This document shows, piece after piece, positions 24,660 to 33,753 of a DNA stretch of 64,000 nucleotides. Origin of the DNA: Oleispira sp963933055 (GTDB lineage Bacteria > Pseudomonadota > Gammaproteobacteria > Pseudomonadales > Oceanobacteraceae); assembly GCA_963933055.1 (NCBI GenBank), contig CAWVSY010000003.1, positions 1 through 64,000 on the forward strand, written 5' to 3'. The notes beneath the pieces were generated by a model. The model was not told the origin of the DNA. It was given only the letters and a program-made list of their open reading frames with translations, and made no database searches. Each line of letters starts with the position of its first letter. Positions within the stretch are counted from its first letter, which is position 1. Both the position numbers and the translations under genes were made by a program.

Positions 24660-25748
24660 ATGTCTGAACAATTTATCGACCAAGCAAAAGCATTGCGCAC
24701 TAGCGATGCTTTTGACATGCAAGCCGTTCACGATTGGCTGACTCAGCAAGGTGTTGAACTTGGCGATCAACTTCCCGAAGTAAAGCAATTCTCGGGGGGC
24801 GCTTCAAACCTTACCTACCACCTAAAATATCCCGACTCTATCAAAGGCGGCGACTTGATTTTACGCCGCCCACCAGCAGGGCATAAAGCCGCTTCTGCTC
24901 ATGATATGAAACGTGAATTTAACGTGATGCAAGGCCTTAAACCGGTATACCCGTTTGTGCCCGACATGATCGCGTTTTGTGATGATCAATCCATTATCGG
25001 TTCTGATTTTTACGTAATGGAACGATTGAACGGAATCATTCCGCGCAATAACCTTCCTCGTGGAATGAAAATGACGATGGCTGAAAGTCGAAACTTCAGC
25101 ATATCCGTTTTAGACAAACTCATTGACCTGCATAAAGTTGATTACAAAGCCGCAGGACTTGACCATTTAGGTAAAGGCCAAGGCTATGTAAAACGTCAGG
25201 TTGATGGCTGGAGCGGTCGCTTCACCAAATCCAAAACGTGGAACGTACCCAGCTTTAATAACACAATGGGCTGGCTTAACCGCAACCAGCCTGATGATGT
25301 GACTACCTGTATCATTCACAACGACTATCGCATGGATAACGTTGTGCTAGATCCTAAAGATCCTCAGAACATCATTGGCGTTTTAGACTGGGAAATGGCG
25401 ACCTTAGGTGATCCATTAATGGATCTCGGCAGCAGTCTGGCGTATTGGGTACAAGCTGATGATGATTGGGTTATGCGCCAAATTCGTCGCCAGCCAACTC
25501 ATTTAGAAGGCATGCTTACCCGCGATGAAGTGGTTGATTATTACTGCGCCAAAATGGGCTTCGACAAATCAAACTGGGCCTTCTATGAAGTCTTTGGTTT
25601 ATTCCGCCTTGCCGTCATTGTGCAGCAAATTTATTATCGTTATCACCATAAGCAAACGGATAATAAAGCGTTCAAAAATTTCTGGTTAATCGTGCATTAT
25701 ATTAACTGGCGCTGTAATAGAATTATCAAAAATAGCGGCATTAAATAA
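24660..25748 (+). CDS. APH-family phosphotransferase (ACAD10/11-type kinase domain)
   Basis: Predicted small-molecule kinase of the aminoglycoside-phosphotransferase fold. The catalytic loop HNDYRMDNV and metal-binding LDWEMATLGDPLMDLG are intact. The ATG at 24660 is preferred over the in-frame TTG at 24657 because GGG lies about 8 bases upstream. The DWEMATLGDPLMDLG form is typical of the ACAD10/11-like subgroup, including LvaA of levulinate catabolism, where the kinase phosphorylates 4-hydroxyacyl-CoA. A similar role here is inference supported by the SDR neighbour. It is unlikely to be an antibiotic-resistance gene. The next gene starts 19 bp downstream. Confidence 0.85.
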   Translation: MSEQFIDQAKALRTSDAFDMQAVHDWLTQQGVELGDQLPEVKQFSGGASNLTYHLKYPDSIKGGDLILRRPPAGHKAASAHDMKREFNVMQGLKPVYPFVPDMIAFCDDQSIIGSDFYVMERLNGIIPRNNLPRGMKMTMAESRNFSISVLDKLIDLHKVDYKAAGLDHLGKGQGYVKRQVDGWSGRFTKSKTWNVPSFNNTMGWLNRNQPDDVTTCIIHNDYRMDNVVLDPKDPQNIIGVLDWEMATLGDPLMDLGSSLAYWVQADDDWVMRQIRRQPTHLEGMLTRDEVVDYYCAKMGFDKSNWAFYEVFGLFRLAVIVQQIYYRYHHKQTDNKAFKNFWLIVHYINWRCNRIIKNSGIK

Positions 25749-25767
25749 GAATGAGTACCCAATAAAT

Positions 25768-26505
25768 ATGGCTTCTATCTACCTCGTGCGTCACGGCCAA
25801 GCGGGTTTTAACAAACTCGATTACGATCAACTCTCTGATCTGGGCCACCAGCAAGGACAGTTGATTGGTGATTCGCTTACTGCACGTGGTATAGAAGCCA
25901 ACTTGGTTGTCCATGGAGCGATGCGTCGCCACCGCGAAACCATGCAAGGTGCTCAAAAAACTTGGCATGCTTACGGTCCGGTTATCGAGCATGCTGGCTT
26001 CAATGAATTTGATAGTGACGACGTGATCGCCGCCGCTCACAAAGAACTGAATATTCCAGGCTTTTACAAAGACGGAATCGCCAGCAATAACCTTGTGCAG
26101 AAAGCCGCATTAGGGGCTTATCTCGCGCGCCAAAAGAATCCTAAAAAAGCCTTCCAAGACTTGTTCTCATCTTCTATTGATCGCTGGGTGAGTGGTGACT
26201 TTGATGAAGACTATATTGAATCGTGGAATCATTTTACCCAACGCTGCCGTGATGCCTTAATGGATACCGTCAAGCAAGCCGCTGGCAAAGACGCCGTCGT
26301 CTTCACATCTGGTGGTCCCGTGACAGCTATTGCTCAATATTGTTTAGGCTTAGATAACGAACATGCGTTTAAACTGAACTGGTCGCTCGTTAATGGGGGA
26401 ATGACACAACTACTTTACAACCAGCAAGGAAAAATCAGCCTTGCTAGTTGTAACGAACAAGAACACTTAATCAGCGCAGGCAAAAAGTTTTTAACCTACC
26501 GCTGA
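25768..26505 (+). CDS. Histidine phosphatase family protein
   Basis: Phosphohydrolase of the phosphoglycerate-mutase-like superfamily, 245 residues. The catalytic motif LVRHGQAGFN is at the N-terminus, with a second conserved Arg in HGAMRRHRET and the C-terminal VVFTSGGPVTAI replacing the usual His-bearing SHGG strand. The latter lacks an evident His, so activity depends on a nearby residue or is altered. Third gene of the operon with the SDR and APH-like kinase; it might act on the kinase's phosphorylated product (inference). Confidence 0.85.
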   Translation: MASIYLVRHGQAGFNKLDYDQLSDLGHQQGQLIGDSLTARGIEANLVVHGAMRRHRETMQGAQKTWHAYGPVIEHAGFNEFDSDDVIAAAHKELNIPGFYKDGIASNNLVQKAALGAYLARQKNPKKAFQDLFSSSIDRWVSGDFDEDYIESWNHFTQRCRDALMDTVKQAAGKDAVVFTSGGPVTAIAQYCLGLDNEHAFKLNWSLVNGGMTQLLYNQQGKISLASCNEQEHLISAGKKFLTYR

Positions 26506-26513
26506 TTTAAAAT

Positions 26514-26543
26514 GCAGAAGGGTTATTCGGCATACCCTTCTGC
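26514..26543 (-). terminator. Hairpin at the end of the carbonic anhydrase gene
   Basis: Perfect 10-bp stem GCAGAAGGGT/ACCCTTCTGC with a 10-base loop containing the carbonic anhydrase stop. Read on the minus strand it is followed by ATTTTAAAT, a weak T tract. It probably separates the convergent phosphatase and anhydrase transcripts. Confidence 0.5.
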
Positions 26544-27071
26544 CATATGCAGGTCTTTTAACTTCACATAATTCGCCGCGGTATACGGGAAAAAGCGTGA
26601 TTCTTTTTCAGTCAGTGGACGCGCTTTTTTCGCTGGGCTACCGACGTACATAAAACCACTTTCTAAAACTTTACCCGGTGGCACCAACGCCCCTGCGGCA
26701 ACAATCACCTTATCTTCAATCACCACACCATCCATCACCATGGCTTTCATGCCGATTAAAACCTGATTACCAATCGTGCAGCCATGTAACATTGCCTGAT
26801 GCCCAATCGTCACATCATCACCAATAATTAATGGATAACCGCCGGGGTTAAAATCGCTGGCGTGAGTAATATGCAATACCGAACCGTCTTGTACACTGGT
26901 GCGCTCACCAATACGGACATGATGCATATCGCCACGGATCACCGTTAACGGCCATACGGAGCTGTCTTGGCCTATCTCAACGTCCCCAATGACAACCGCA
27001 CTGGCATCAACAAAAACTTTACTGCCAAGCTTAGGCGTCATACCTTGGTAGCTGCGAACTGATTTTGTCAT
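26523..27071 (-). CDS. Gamma-type carbonic anhydrase family protein (YrdA-like)
   Basis: Left-handed beta-helix protein of 182 residues built from hexapeptide repeats (VVIGDVEIGQDSSVWPLTVI). Candidate metal-binding His residues appear in DMHHVRIG, HITHASDF and GHQAMLHGC, as in gamma-carbonic anhydrases such as YrdA. The C-terminal helix (ENSRFFPYTAANYVKLKD-like) caps the trimer. Many YrdA-like proteins show little anhydrase activity, so the reaction is not assured. It is a single gene, divergent from prlC with 124 bp between. Confidence 0.88.
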   Translation of the reverse strand: MTKSVRSYQGMTPKLGSKVFVDASAVVIGDVEIGQDSSVWPLTVIRGDMHHVRIGERTSVQDGSVLHITHASDFNPGGYPLIIGDDVTIGHQAMLHGCTIGNQVLIGMKAMVMDGVVIEDKVIVAAGALVPPGKVLESGFMYVGSPAKKARPLTEKESRFFPYTAANYVKLKDLHMAEGYAE

Positions 27072-27195
27072 TATAACTTCCTAGTCTTGTTTGAGAGAAA
27101 GTATGCGACGTATCTTGAAATATATCCATTCGCCTTCATCTAATTAACATTCTAGAATCATTTATTCATACCGTTTCACAGGCGAGCCTACTTCT

Positions 27196-29316
27196 ATGTC
27201 TACTATCAGCGACAATCCTTTATTACAGCCAACCGCCGCAAATGCTTTACCGCCATTTTCTCAAGTAAAAGCCGAACACGCTCAACCTGCGATGGAACAA
27301 CGGCTAACCCATAACCGCCAACGCATTAATGAATTATTAGCCGCCATCAACTCTGGTGAAACACCGGTTAGCTGGGATGCCCTAATAACGCCAATGGAAG
27401 CGTGGGATGACGAGCTTAGCCAAGCTTGGTCGCCGATTAGCCATATGAACTCCGTTGTGAATAGCGATGAATTACGCGATGCTTATAATGCTTGTCTGCC
27501 ACTGCTAAGCGCTTACTCGACTGAAATGGGTCAAAACCAAGACTTATACACAGCCTATAAAAAATTAGCGGATAGTGAAGAATTCTCGACATTAAATACC
27601 GAACAGAAAACCGCCATCGAACATGCATTACGTGATTTCCGCTTGGCAGGTATTGCGTTAGAAGGTGATAAAAAATCACGCTACGGTGAAATCAAACAAC
27701 GCCTATCTGAACTTACCAGCAAGTTTGGTGAAAACGTGATGGATGCGACCCAAGCTTGGTCAAAAACCATTACCGATAAAAACGAGTTAGCAGGTTTGCC
27801 AGATTCCGCTTTAGCATTAGCCAAGCAACAAGCTGAAAGTAAAAAGAAAGAAGGTTACCTATTCACCTTAGACTTCCCATCGTATTTCCCAATTTTGACC
27901 TATTGCGAAAATCGCGAACTGCGCCATGAAATGTACAAAGCGTATTTAACCCGCGCATCGGATCGCTATTCCGAATCTGGCGGCGATAATAAGTTTGATA
28001 ACGCCGAAGTGATGAACGAAATCTTAGCGTTGCGTCATGAACTGGCGCAGCTATTAGATTTCAACAACTACGCCGAATATTCTGTTGCGAGCAAAATGGC
28101 GGAAGAACCACAGCAAGTTATCGACTTTTTAGAAGACCTTGCCAATAAAGCCGTTCCACAAGCGAAGCAAGAATTCAGTGAGCTAAGCGCTTACGCCAAA
28201 GAGACTTTTGGCTTTGATACATTACAGCCTTGGGATGTAAGTTACTGCGCTGAGCAGTTACGTCAGCACAGATACAGCATCTCGCAAGAATTGATCCGCC
28301 CTTACTTGCCGATCGATACGGTATTAAAAGGCATGTTCGAAACCGTTCATCGTTTGTACGGCATCGATATTGAAGAGCAAACAGAATTTGATTCTTATCA
28401 TAGCGACGTGCGTTTCTTCCACATTCAAAAAGATGGCGACGTGATTGCCAAATTCTATTTTGATTTATACGCCCGTGATAAAAAACGTGGTGGCGCATGG
28501 ATGGATGAATGCCGAGTTCGTAGAACCTTAGCCGATGGCACCTTGCAACTTCCTGTCGCCTACCTTGTATGTAACTTTAGTCCAGCCGTTGATGGCAAAC
28601 CTGCGTTATTAACCCACGACGAACTCACAACTCTGTTCCATGAATTTGGCCATGGCTTACACCACATGCTAACCCAAATAAAAACAGCGGCGGTCAGTGG
28701 TATTAATGGCGTTGCTTGGGATGCGGTCGAGCTGCCAAGTCAGTTTATGGAAAACTGGTGCTGGGAAAAAGAAGCCCTTGCCTTTATTTCAGGTCACTAC
28801 GAAACGGGCGAACCTTTACCCGATGATTTATTAGAAAAAATGCTGGCAGCGAAAAACTTCCAAAGCGCGATGATGATGGTTCGTCAAATTGAATTTTCGT
28901 TATTCGATTTCCGCATGCACAAGGAATACAACCCAGCATTAAACGATGCCGAAAAAGCGAACTATATCCAAAGCATCGTTGACGATGTCCGTAGCCAAGT
29001 CGCAGTGGTTCCAATTGTTGATTACAACCGTTTTCAAAATAGCTTTAGCCACATTTTTGCCGGCGGTTATGCCGCCGGTTATTACAGCTACAAATGGGCT
29101 GAAGTATTAAGCGCAGATGCCTTTTCACGCTTTGAAGACGAAGGAATTTTCAATACTGATACTGGCCAAAGCTTCTTAACTGAAATTTTACAGAAAGGGG
29201 GGAGTGAAGAGCCCGCTGTGTTATTCGAACGCTTCCGCGGACGCGCACCGACAACCGATGCACTACTGCGTCATTGTGGGATTCAAACATCAACGAATGC
29301 TACTGGAGCTTTATAA
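27196..29316 (+). CDS. prlC: Oligopeptidase A (M3 metallopeptidase)
   Basis: Cytoplasmic zinc oligopeptidase that degrades signal peptides and other short peptides. At 706 residues it carries the M3 active site HEFGH at residues 482-486 with downstream Glu (DAVELPSQFMENW), and the family start NPLLQ. It is complete and close to E. coli OpdA/PrlC in length. The TAA stop overlaps the ATG of yheV by one base, so the two are translationally coupled. Confidence 0.95.
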   Translation: MSTISDNPLLQPTAANALPPFSQVKAEHAQPAMEQRLTHNRQRINELLAAINSGETPVSWDALITPMEAWDDELSQAWSPISHMNSVVNSDELRDAYNACLPLLSAYSTEMGQNQDLYTAYKKLADSEEFSTLNTEQKTAIEHALRDFRLAGIALEGDKKSRYGEIKQRLSELTSKFGENVMDATQAWSKTITDKNELAGLPDSALALAKQQAESKKKEGYLFTLDFPSYFPILTYCENRELRHEMYKAYLTRASDRYSESGGDNKFDNAEVMNEILALRHELAQLLDFNNYAEYSVASKMAEEPQQVIDFLEDLANKAVPQAKQEFSELSAYAKETFGFDTLQPWDVSYCAEQLRQHRYSISQELIRPYLPIDTVLKGMFETVHRLYGIDIEEQTEFDSYHSDVRFFHIQKDGDVIAKFYFDLYARDKKRGGAWMDECRVRRTLADGTLQLPVAYLVCNFSPAVDGKPALLTHDELTTLFHEFGHGLHHMLTQIKTAAVSGINGVAWDAVELPSQFMENWCWEKEALAFISGHYETGEPLPDDLLEKMLAAKNFQSAMMMVRQIEFSLFDFRMHKEYNPALNDAEKANYIQSIVDDVRSQVAVVPIVDYNRFQNSFSHIFAGGYAAGYYSYKWAEVLSADAFSRFEDEGIFNTDTGQSFLTEILQKGGSEEPAVLFERFRGRAPTTDALLRHCGIQTSTNATGAL

Positions 29317-29612
29317 TGGGCCAGAAAATGATTCAAAAACGCTTTATCGCAGGTGTTGTTTGCCCAAAATGTGGAGAGATGGATAAAATCCGCATGTACC
29401 GTGATGAAAACGGTGATGAACTGCGTGATTGTGTCGCGTGTGGTTTTACTGAAACTTATGCACAGCATAAAGAAGCGAAAGAAGCCGAAACCAGTGAGCC
29501 TCTTTATGAAGAGCTAACGACTCGGGTAACACCAGTAGGTAAAGCGCTTTACGACGACGAAGAAAAGCCGCTTAAAATTATGGACCCTGGCGCTAACCGC
29601 AAAGACCATTAA
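29316..29612 (+). CDS. yheV: YheV-family zinc-ribbon protein
   Basis: 98-residue protein with a zinc ribbon, CPKC and CVAC about 25 residues apart, then an acidic tail ending MDPGANRKDH. It matches the YheV family of unknown function. The chosen ATG at 29316 overlaps the prlC stop and has GGAG 9 bases upstream. An in-frame upstream ATG at 29274 lies inside prlC and would add an unconserved leader. Coupling to prlC suggests a shared role in proteolysis, not proven. Confidence 0.88.
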   Translation: MGQKMIQKRFIAGVVCPKCGEMDKIRMYRDENGDELRDCVACGFTETYAQHKEAKEAETSEPLYEELTTRVTPVGKALYDDEEKPLKIMDPGANRKDH

Positions 29613-29623
29613 GCGTACATATC

Positions 29624-29653
29624 GCATGAAAATACCCTTACATATTTTCATGC
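29624..29653 (+). terminator. Hairpin after yheV
   Basis: Perfect 11-bp stem GCATGAAAATA/TATTTTCATGC with an 8-base loop, 12 bp after the yheV stop. There is no clear T run, so it is either a weak terminator or an mRNA 3'-end stabiliser for prlC-yheV. Confidence 0.5.
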
Positions 29654-29711
29654 ACCTACACCGCATTTTATTATAGTATACGACCCTTCAAAGGTGCTTG
29701 AGTTATAATAA

Positions 29712-31088
29712 ATGGACTGTCGTTTCCCACACCGCCTCAGACTACTGATCATTAGTCTGAGTTATTTTGCTATCAGTTATCTTAGTACTGGATTTTTAGC
29801 TGCCAGTAGCCCTTCGGTTTCATCCTATCGCAATGGCTTAGATGCGTATCAGATTTTCATTGATTGGATGATCATTCCTTATTCGACTTCCATTCTATTT
29901 TATTGTTACAGCATACTGGCGACTAAAAATAGATTAGATTTGCGTATTCTATTGGCCAAGTTGAGTTGGGCAACTTTCATTGCCAGTGCTTTTTTCTTGA
30001 TTTTTCCAGCACAATTTTCGCAACCTCTGCCATTAATAGAAAATAAGGTATTTGCCGTTTTTTATTCATTACTGCACACCGTAGACAATCCTTATAATCA
30101 AGCGCCATCATTGCATGTTATTTTTTGTGTGATCTTTTATCGCGAAATACCCAAGTTAATCAAAAAGCCCATCATACTATTCGCTAGCCGCTGCTGGTTA
30201 ATGCTTATTATACTTTCGACTTGGTTTACTTTTCAGCATCATAGTATCGATATTTTAAGTGGTTTAATAATTGGGGTCTGCATCAATTATTTTATTAATA
30301 AGCCTCAGCATTACATCGGCAGTATTTATTTAATGATGAGCGGTTTGATGATTCTTGTCGCGAATTTTATTACTGCAAATTCAGTCGAGAAAATCCCCCT
30401 ATTAATCATTACCATAAGTTATTACCTAGCACTGAGCTTTGCGCTTGTAAGCATTGTATATCTGAAGAATAAACCGGAATTATTGGGTAAATCACAATCA
30501 CATTTTAATATGCTAACTTGGTTACTCTACGGTCCCTATTTATTAATTTATCGTTTGCTGTGGTTATTGAATAATTACCACTTACAGCGCCATTCACCCC
30601 ACTCGGAAATCATCACTCAGGTTACTGAGCGATTATGGGTAGGACCACGATTGTCAGAATACGATCTATCTAGACTATTTAATCAACAAAAAGAAACGTT
30701 GCTGACGGATATCAGGTTCATCGATCTCAGTGCAGAAGTGGCTGAGGTAGATGGTATCAATGAAAGTCACTACCAGCTCTTTTCTATGCTAGACCTACAA
30801 GCTCCTTGCTTTAACAAACTCCGTTTGGCAGTGCAAACGGTTCAAGCGGCATTAAAAAATAACGAAACCGTTTATTTACATTGTTCAATGGGCTACAGCA
30901 GAAGCTTTTTAGTCGCCTGTATTTATTTGATCGCTTATAAAAATCAATCCGTTAATAACGCTAAAAATTATTTATTATCACTAAACGATGCAATCAAGTT
31001 GCCACCGTCCTATATAAGCGATGATGACTTAATTGCCATTTCTAAAGATTGCACAATAAAGAATTTTAGGAAAGCGCCTAATGAATAG
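29712..31088 (+). CDS. ynbD: PAP2-type membrane phosphatase fused to dual-specificity phosphatase (YnbD-like)
   Basis: Two-domain membrane protein of 458 residues. The N-terminal half has about seven membrane segments with PAP2_3/AUR1-like motifs APSLHV and FQHHSIDILSG; the classic KxxxxxxRP motif is not evident. The C-terminal half is a cytosolic dual-specificity phosphatase with loop HCSMGYSRS (Cys391, Arg397). The fusion matches E. coli YnbD. The phosphatase half resembles PTPMT1-type enzymes, which remove phosphate from phosphatidylglycerophosphate, so a lipid phosphate is a sensible substrate (inference). It overlaps the CdsA-like gene by 8 bp. The PAP2 half could be a lipid head-group transferase, as in AUR1. 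Confidence 0.85.
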   Translation: MDCRFPHRLRLLIISLSYFAISYLSTGFLAASSPSVSSYRNGLDAYQIFIDWMIIPYSTSILFYCYSILATKNRLDLRILLAKLSWATFIASAFFLIFPAQFSQPLPLIENKVFAVFYSLLHTVDNPYNQAPSLHVIFCVIFYREIPKLIKKPIILFASRCWLMLIILSTWFTFQHHSIDILSGLIIGVCINYFINKPQHYIGSIYLMMSGLMILVANFITANSVEKIPLLIITISYYLALSFALVSIVYLKNKPELLGKSQSHFNMLTWLLYGPYLLIYRLLWLLNNYHLQRHSPHSEIITQVTERLWVGPRLSEYDLSRLFNQQKETLLTDIRFIDLSAEVAEVDGINESHYQLFSMLDLQAPCFNKLRLAVQTVQAALKNNETVYLHCSMGYSRSFLVACIYLIAYKNQSVNNAKNYLLSLNDAIKLPPSYISDDDLIAISKDCTIKNFRKAPNE

Positions 31089-31968
31089 CAGCTTTATTTT
31101 ATTAGCTAGCATATTAACCCTGCTGAGTGGATTTTTATTAAGTGTGAAATTCTCGCATAAAATTCACCTTGAAAATACTATGCACAAAAAACTGGTCACT
31201 TGGTGGATCATTGTCGCGTCTATTTTACTGGCGGGTCAGCTCTCAATCGGTTTACCTTTTTTAATTGCCGCGACTATTTTTAGCTGTGTTTATGAGATTT
31301 ATGTAATAACAAATCAAAAAAGAACATATTTAATCTTCTTAGCCGCGTTGATTATTTTTCTTATGCAGTATTCGATCTATTACTCGTACTGGGCTGATTC
31401 AGCACTGCTTTTCTTTATCGTTTTTTTGCTTCTAAAAAGTTTTAACAATAAGCAGAAAAACGATCATCTCGTTTTTTTATTCGCCAGTTTCATAGCAATT
31501 TTTGGCTTAAGTATTACGAGTTTAATTTTGGCTTTATCAATTGGTAATACTAAAGAAGGGGCCATGGGCACTTTGCTATTTTTGGTATTCATTAGTCAAG
31601 GGAACGATATTGCGCAGTACAGCTGGGGAAAGTCGTTGGGTAAATCAAAGATTGCCCCTAGCATTAGTCCTAATAAAACTTGGGCCGGTTTTATTGGTGG
31701 ATTAATTACGTTCACTGGGGTGGGTTACTGGATAGGCAGTAGCTTAACCTCTATGAATGCTATGCAGTCAGCTTGGGCTGCTATCATCATTTGCATACTT
31801 GGGTTGCTAGGCGATCTCTTAGTCTCTTATTTGAAGCGCAGTTATCAGCTTAAAGATACTGGAACCATGTTGCCAGGACACGGCGGAATGGGTGACCGTA
31901 TCGATAGCTTGCTATTAAGTAGCCCAGGGTATTTTCTCTACCTATTAGTATTTATTGATTCTTTTTAG
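31081..31968 (+). CDS. ynbB: CdsA-like phosphatidate cytidylyltransferase (YnbB-like)
   Basis: Inner-membrane enzyme expected to make CDP-diacylglycerol from CTP and phosphatidate. The C-terminal CdsA signature is complete: SYLKRSYQLKDTGTMLPGHG followed by GMGDRID. It has about eight membrane segments and 295 residues, close to E. coli YnbB. As a housekeeping cdsA normally lies near the rpsB-tsf genes, this is probably a dedicated second copy for the local lipid pathway. It overlaps ynbD by 8 bp upstream and the convergent SDR by 17 bp downstream. Confidence 0.92.
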   Translation: MNSSFILLASILTLLSGFLLSVKFSHKIHLENTMHKKLVTWWIIVASILLAGQLSIGLPFLIAATIFSCVYEIYVITNQKRTYLIFLAALIIFLMQYSIYYSYWADSALLFFIVFLLLKSFNNKQKNDHLVFLFASFIAIFGLSITSLILALSIGNTKEGAMGTLLFLVFISQGNDIAQYSWGKSLGKSKIAPSISPNKTWAGFIGGLITFTGVGYWIGSSLTSMNAMQSAWAAIIICILGLLGDLLVSYLKRSYQLKDTGTMLPGHGGMGDRIDSLLLSSPGYFLYLLVFIDSF

Positions 31969-32701
31969 GTTTTAGAAAAAAAGTTAATACCTTATCGGGT
32001 ATTAACCCAAGAACGATCATCAGAAAATGCATACGCTTGGGGAAAATCACCTGTTGTTTTCCTTGGGCTATTTTTTTCACAATCAGTGATGCCGCGTAGT
32101 CTTCTTCTACAATAAATAATTTTCCACTCGCATCACCTGAGTTCAAAAACCTTAACTGATGTGTATTAATATACCCAGGTACTACCGACGTTACTGCAAT
32201 GCCGTAAGACGAAAGTGCCGTTCGGTAAGTATCACACAAGTTTAATACGCTGCGTTTTGTCGCGCTGTATAAACTAGCGCCTGGATAATGTATCAGTGCG
32301 GCAACCGATGATAATGCTACTATATGGCCCATTTTTTGAACCAGCATCTTCTTTGCCGTTAACGACATTAATTGATTTAAGGCCAATACGTTGGTATTCA
32401 ATAGTTCGAGAGTGTCTGATTCAGATAAATTCTGTGCTCGGTTATTGATATAAATGCCCGCACAATTAATTAACAAATCAACGGATCGATTTTTATAATG
32501 ATCGAATAAGTCGAGTAATTGCTCTTGGTTATTAATATCTAATGAATAGCTCGATAGGTTGTCAGCATGGCGATATTCCCAAGTATTTAACTTACTAACA
32601 TCTCGACCACAGACACAAACATCATGCCCTTGATCTAAATAAATCTCAGCTATCGCACGCCCTAGCCCTTGGGTGCCTCCTACAATAATGATATTCATCA
32701 T
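31952..32701 (-). CDS. Short-chain dehydrogenase in the ynb-like cluster
   Basis: SDR of about 249 residues: cofactor motif VGGTQGLGRA near the start, NCAG, and catalytic YSATK after LSSVAALIHYPGAS. A longer in-frame start at 32791 lies within the patatin-like gene; ATG 32701 (or 32698) follows the patatin stop by 4-7 bases with AAAGGA just upstream and is preferred. The C-terminus has a hydrophobic, basic tail (MHFLMIVLGLIPDKVLTFFL) that may anchor it to the membrane, consistent with a lipid-linked ketone or alcohol substrate. E. coli ynb lacks this gene. Its 3' end overlaps ynbB convergently. Confidence 0.86.
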   Translation of the reverse strand: MMNIIIVGGTQGLGRAIAEIYLDQGHDVCVCGRDVSKLNTWEYRHADNLSSYSLDINNQEQLLDLFDHYKNRSVDLLINCAGIYINNRAQNLSESDTLELLNTNVLALNQLMSLTAKKMLVQKMGHIVALSSVAALIHYPGASLYSATKRSVLNLCDTYRTALSSYGIAVTSVVPGYINTHQLRFLNSGDASGKLFIVEEDYAASLIVKKIAQGKQQVIFPKRMHFLMIVLGLIPDKVLTFFLKPKKNQ

Positions 32702-32705
32702 ATGC

Positions 32706-33746
32706 CTATCCTTTATGAACTGCTTTATAAGCTGTGTTATAACCTGCCATATACTGACTACGAACCTGCTGTTTAAAGTCTTCGTAATCACTAATCACCA
32801 GCCCTAGCTCATTACGCCACCAGTTAATTTTCTTTTTAATACTGGCCATCGGTTTATCGTGAAGTACAGGCAACCAAGTGACGCATTCATGCGCATGAAA
32901 ATCATCTAGTCGTTGCTGAGCATCGAAACCAAAAATAGACTGGATTACTGGAGAAGCAAAAATAGTATCGAAGTCTTCTTTGCGCTCTGCAATGACATCA
33001 TCAGAGCATTTTTTTGCCAATTCAATAGGAAATAGATTACTCAAACCGCCAATATACATTTTACCCTTCAGCACTTCTGGTTGGTAATAATAACAATCTG
33101 CAACTGAAATACGCATCGCTTGAGCATAAGAGACATCATTCAAAAATATCAACTCCGTCGATATTTTCTTCGTATATTTAGCCATAGTAGAAGCTTCATT
33201 TGCTAATAAAGCCGCTACTCTTTCATTACAAAATAATACCTCAGAAAATATAGCATCATGGCTATTTGAACCGATCTGTTCTTCCTGATAATTTAATTGT
33301 GTGCCCATTATTAATACATCAGGCGCATCAGGCAATGGCTGCGGAAGCGTTGGAAAGGATTGGTCAAAACGAAATAACCAAGTATTCATTAAATCTGGAA
33401 GTCTGGTTGAAACTCTATTCCACAATTTTCGTTTCAGTGCTGAAAATAGAATACGGTGTATCTGATTACCTGGCCCTGTTTGCTGGCTTGCCCAAAAGCG
33501 ATGCATATCTTTTGAACTTATCCAATCTAAGCGCTTTTGAGGGTCTTTTATCGAAGCTATTAAGTGAGCGACGATACTACCACCACAACTTGCGATTAAA
33601 AGATCGGGTTTATGGCCCATATCTAATAATGCGTCATAGCGGCCTAATAACGTCGCGTATTGATGCCCCCCTCCCGATAACATAAGAGCTTGCTGATATT
33701 TAGCAGGAGGCTGCTTGTTAGAGCTTAATACATCATCACCTAACAC
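32706..33746 (-). CDS. Patatin-like protein with altered catalytic dyad
   Basis: 346-residue member of the patatin-like phospholipase fold. The oxyanion motif LSGGGHQYA (Gly25-27) is intact. The nucleophile elbow reads IASCGGS, with Ser53 kept but the first Gly of GxSxG replaced by Ile. The later Asp of the Ser-Asp dyad (normally DGG or DGA) reads YIGGLSNLFPI, so Asp is Ile232. The protein may therefore be a weak or altered hydrolase, an acyltransferase, or a lipid-binding protein. The start is a GTG at 33746, 7 bp after the ynbC-like stop, as no in-frame ATG precedes residue 22. It is not part of E. coli ynb. Confidence 0.8.
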   Translation of the reverse strand: MLGDDVLSSNKQPPAKYQQALMLSGGGHQYATLLGRYDALLDMGHKPDLLIASCGGSIVAHLIASIKDPQKRLDWISSKDMHRFWASQQTGPGNQIHRILFSALKRKLWNRVSTRLPDLMNTWLFRFDQSFPTLPQPLPDAPDVLIMGTQLNYQEEQIGSNSHDAIFSEVLFCNERVAALLANEASTMAKYTKKISTELIFLNDVSYAQAMRISVADCYYYQPEVLKGKMYIGGLSNLFPIELAKKCSDDVIAERKEDFDTIFASPVIQSIFGFDAQQRLDDFHAHECVTWLPVLHDKPMASIKKKINWWRNELGLVISDYEDFKQQVRSQYMAGYNTAYKAVHKG

Positions 33747-33753
33747 TGAGTAT

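Noticed and set aside
24660..25748. Aminoglycoside resistance kinase
   Set aside because: Fold is the same, but the DWEMATLGDPLMDLG form and SDR neighbour match the acyl-CoA-associated subgroup rather than antibiotic-modifying enzymes.
25768..26505. Considered phosphoglycerate mutase (gpmB) for the histidine phosphatase gene
   Set aside because: Only the N-terminal RHG motif is clear and the second His region differs; context favours a small-molecule phosphatase of unknown substrate.
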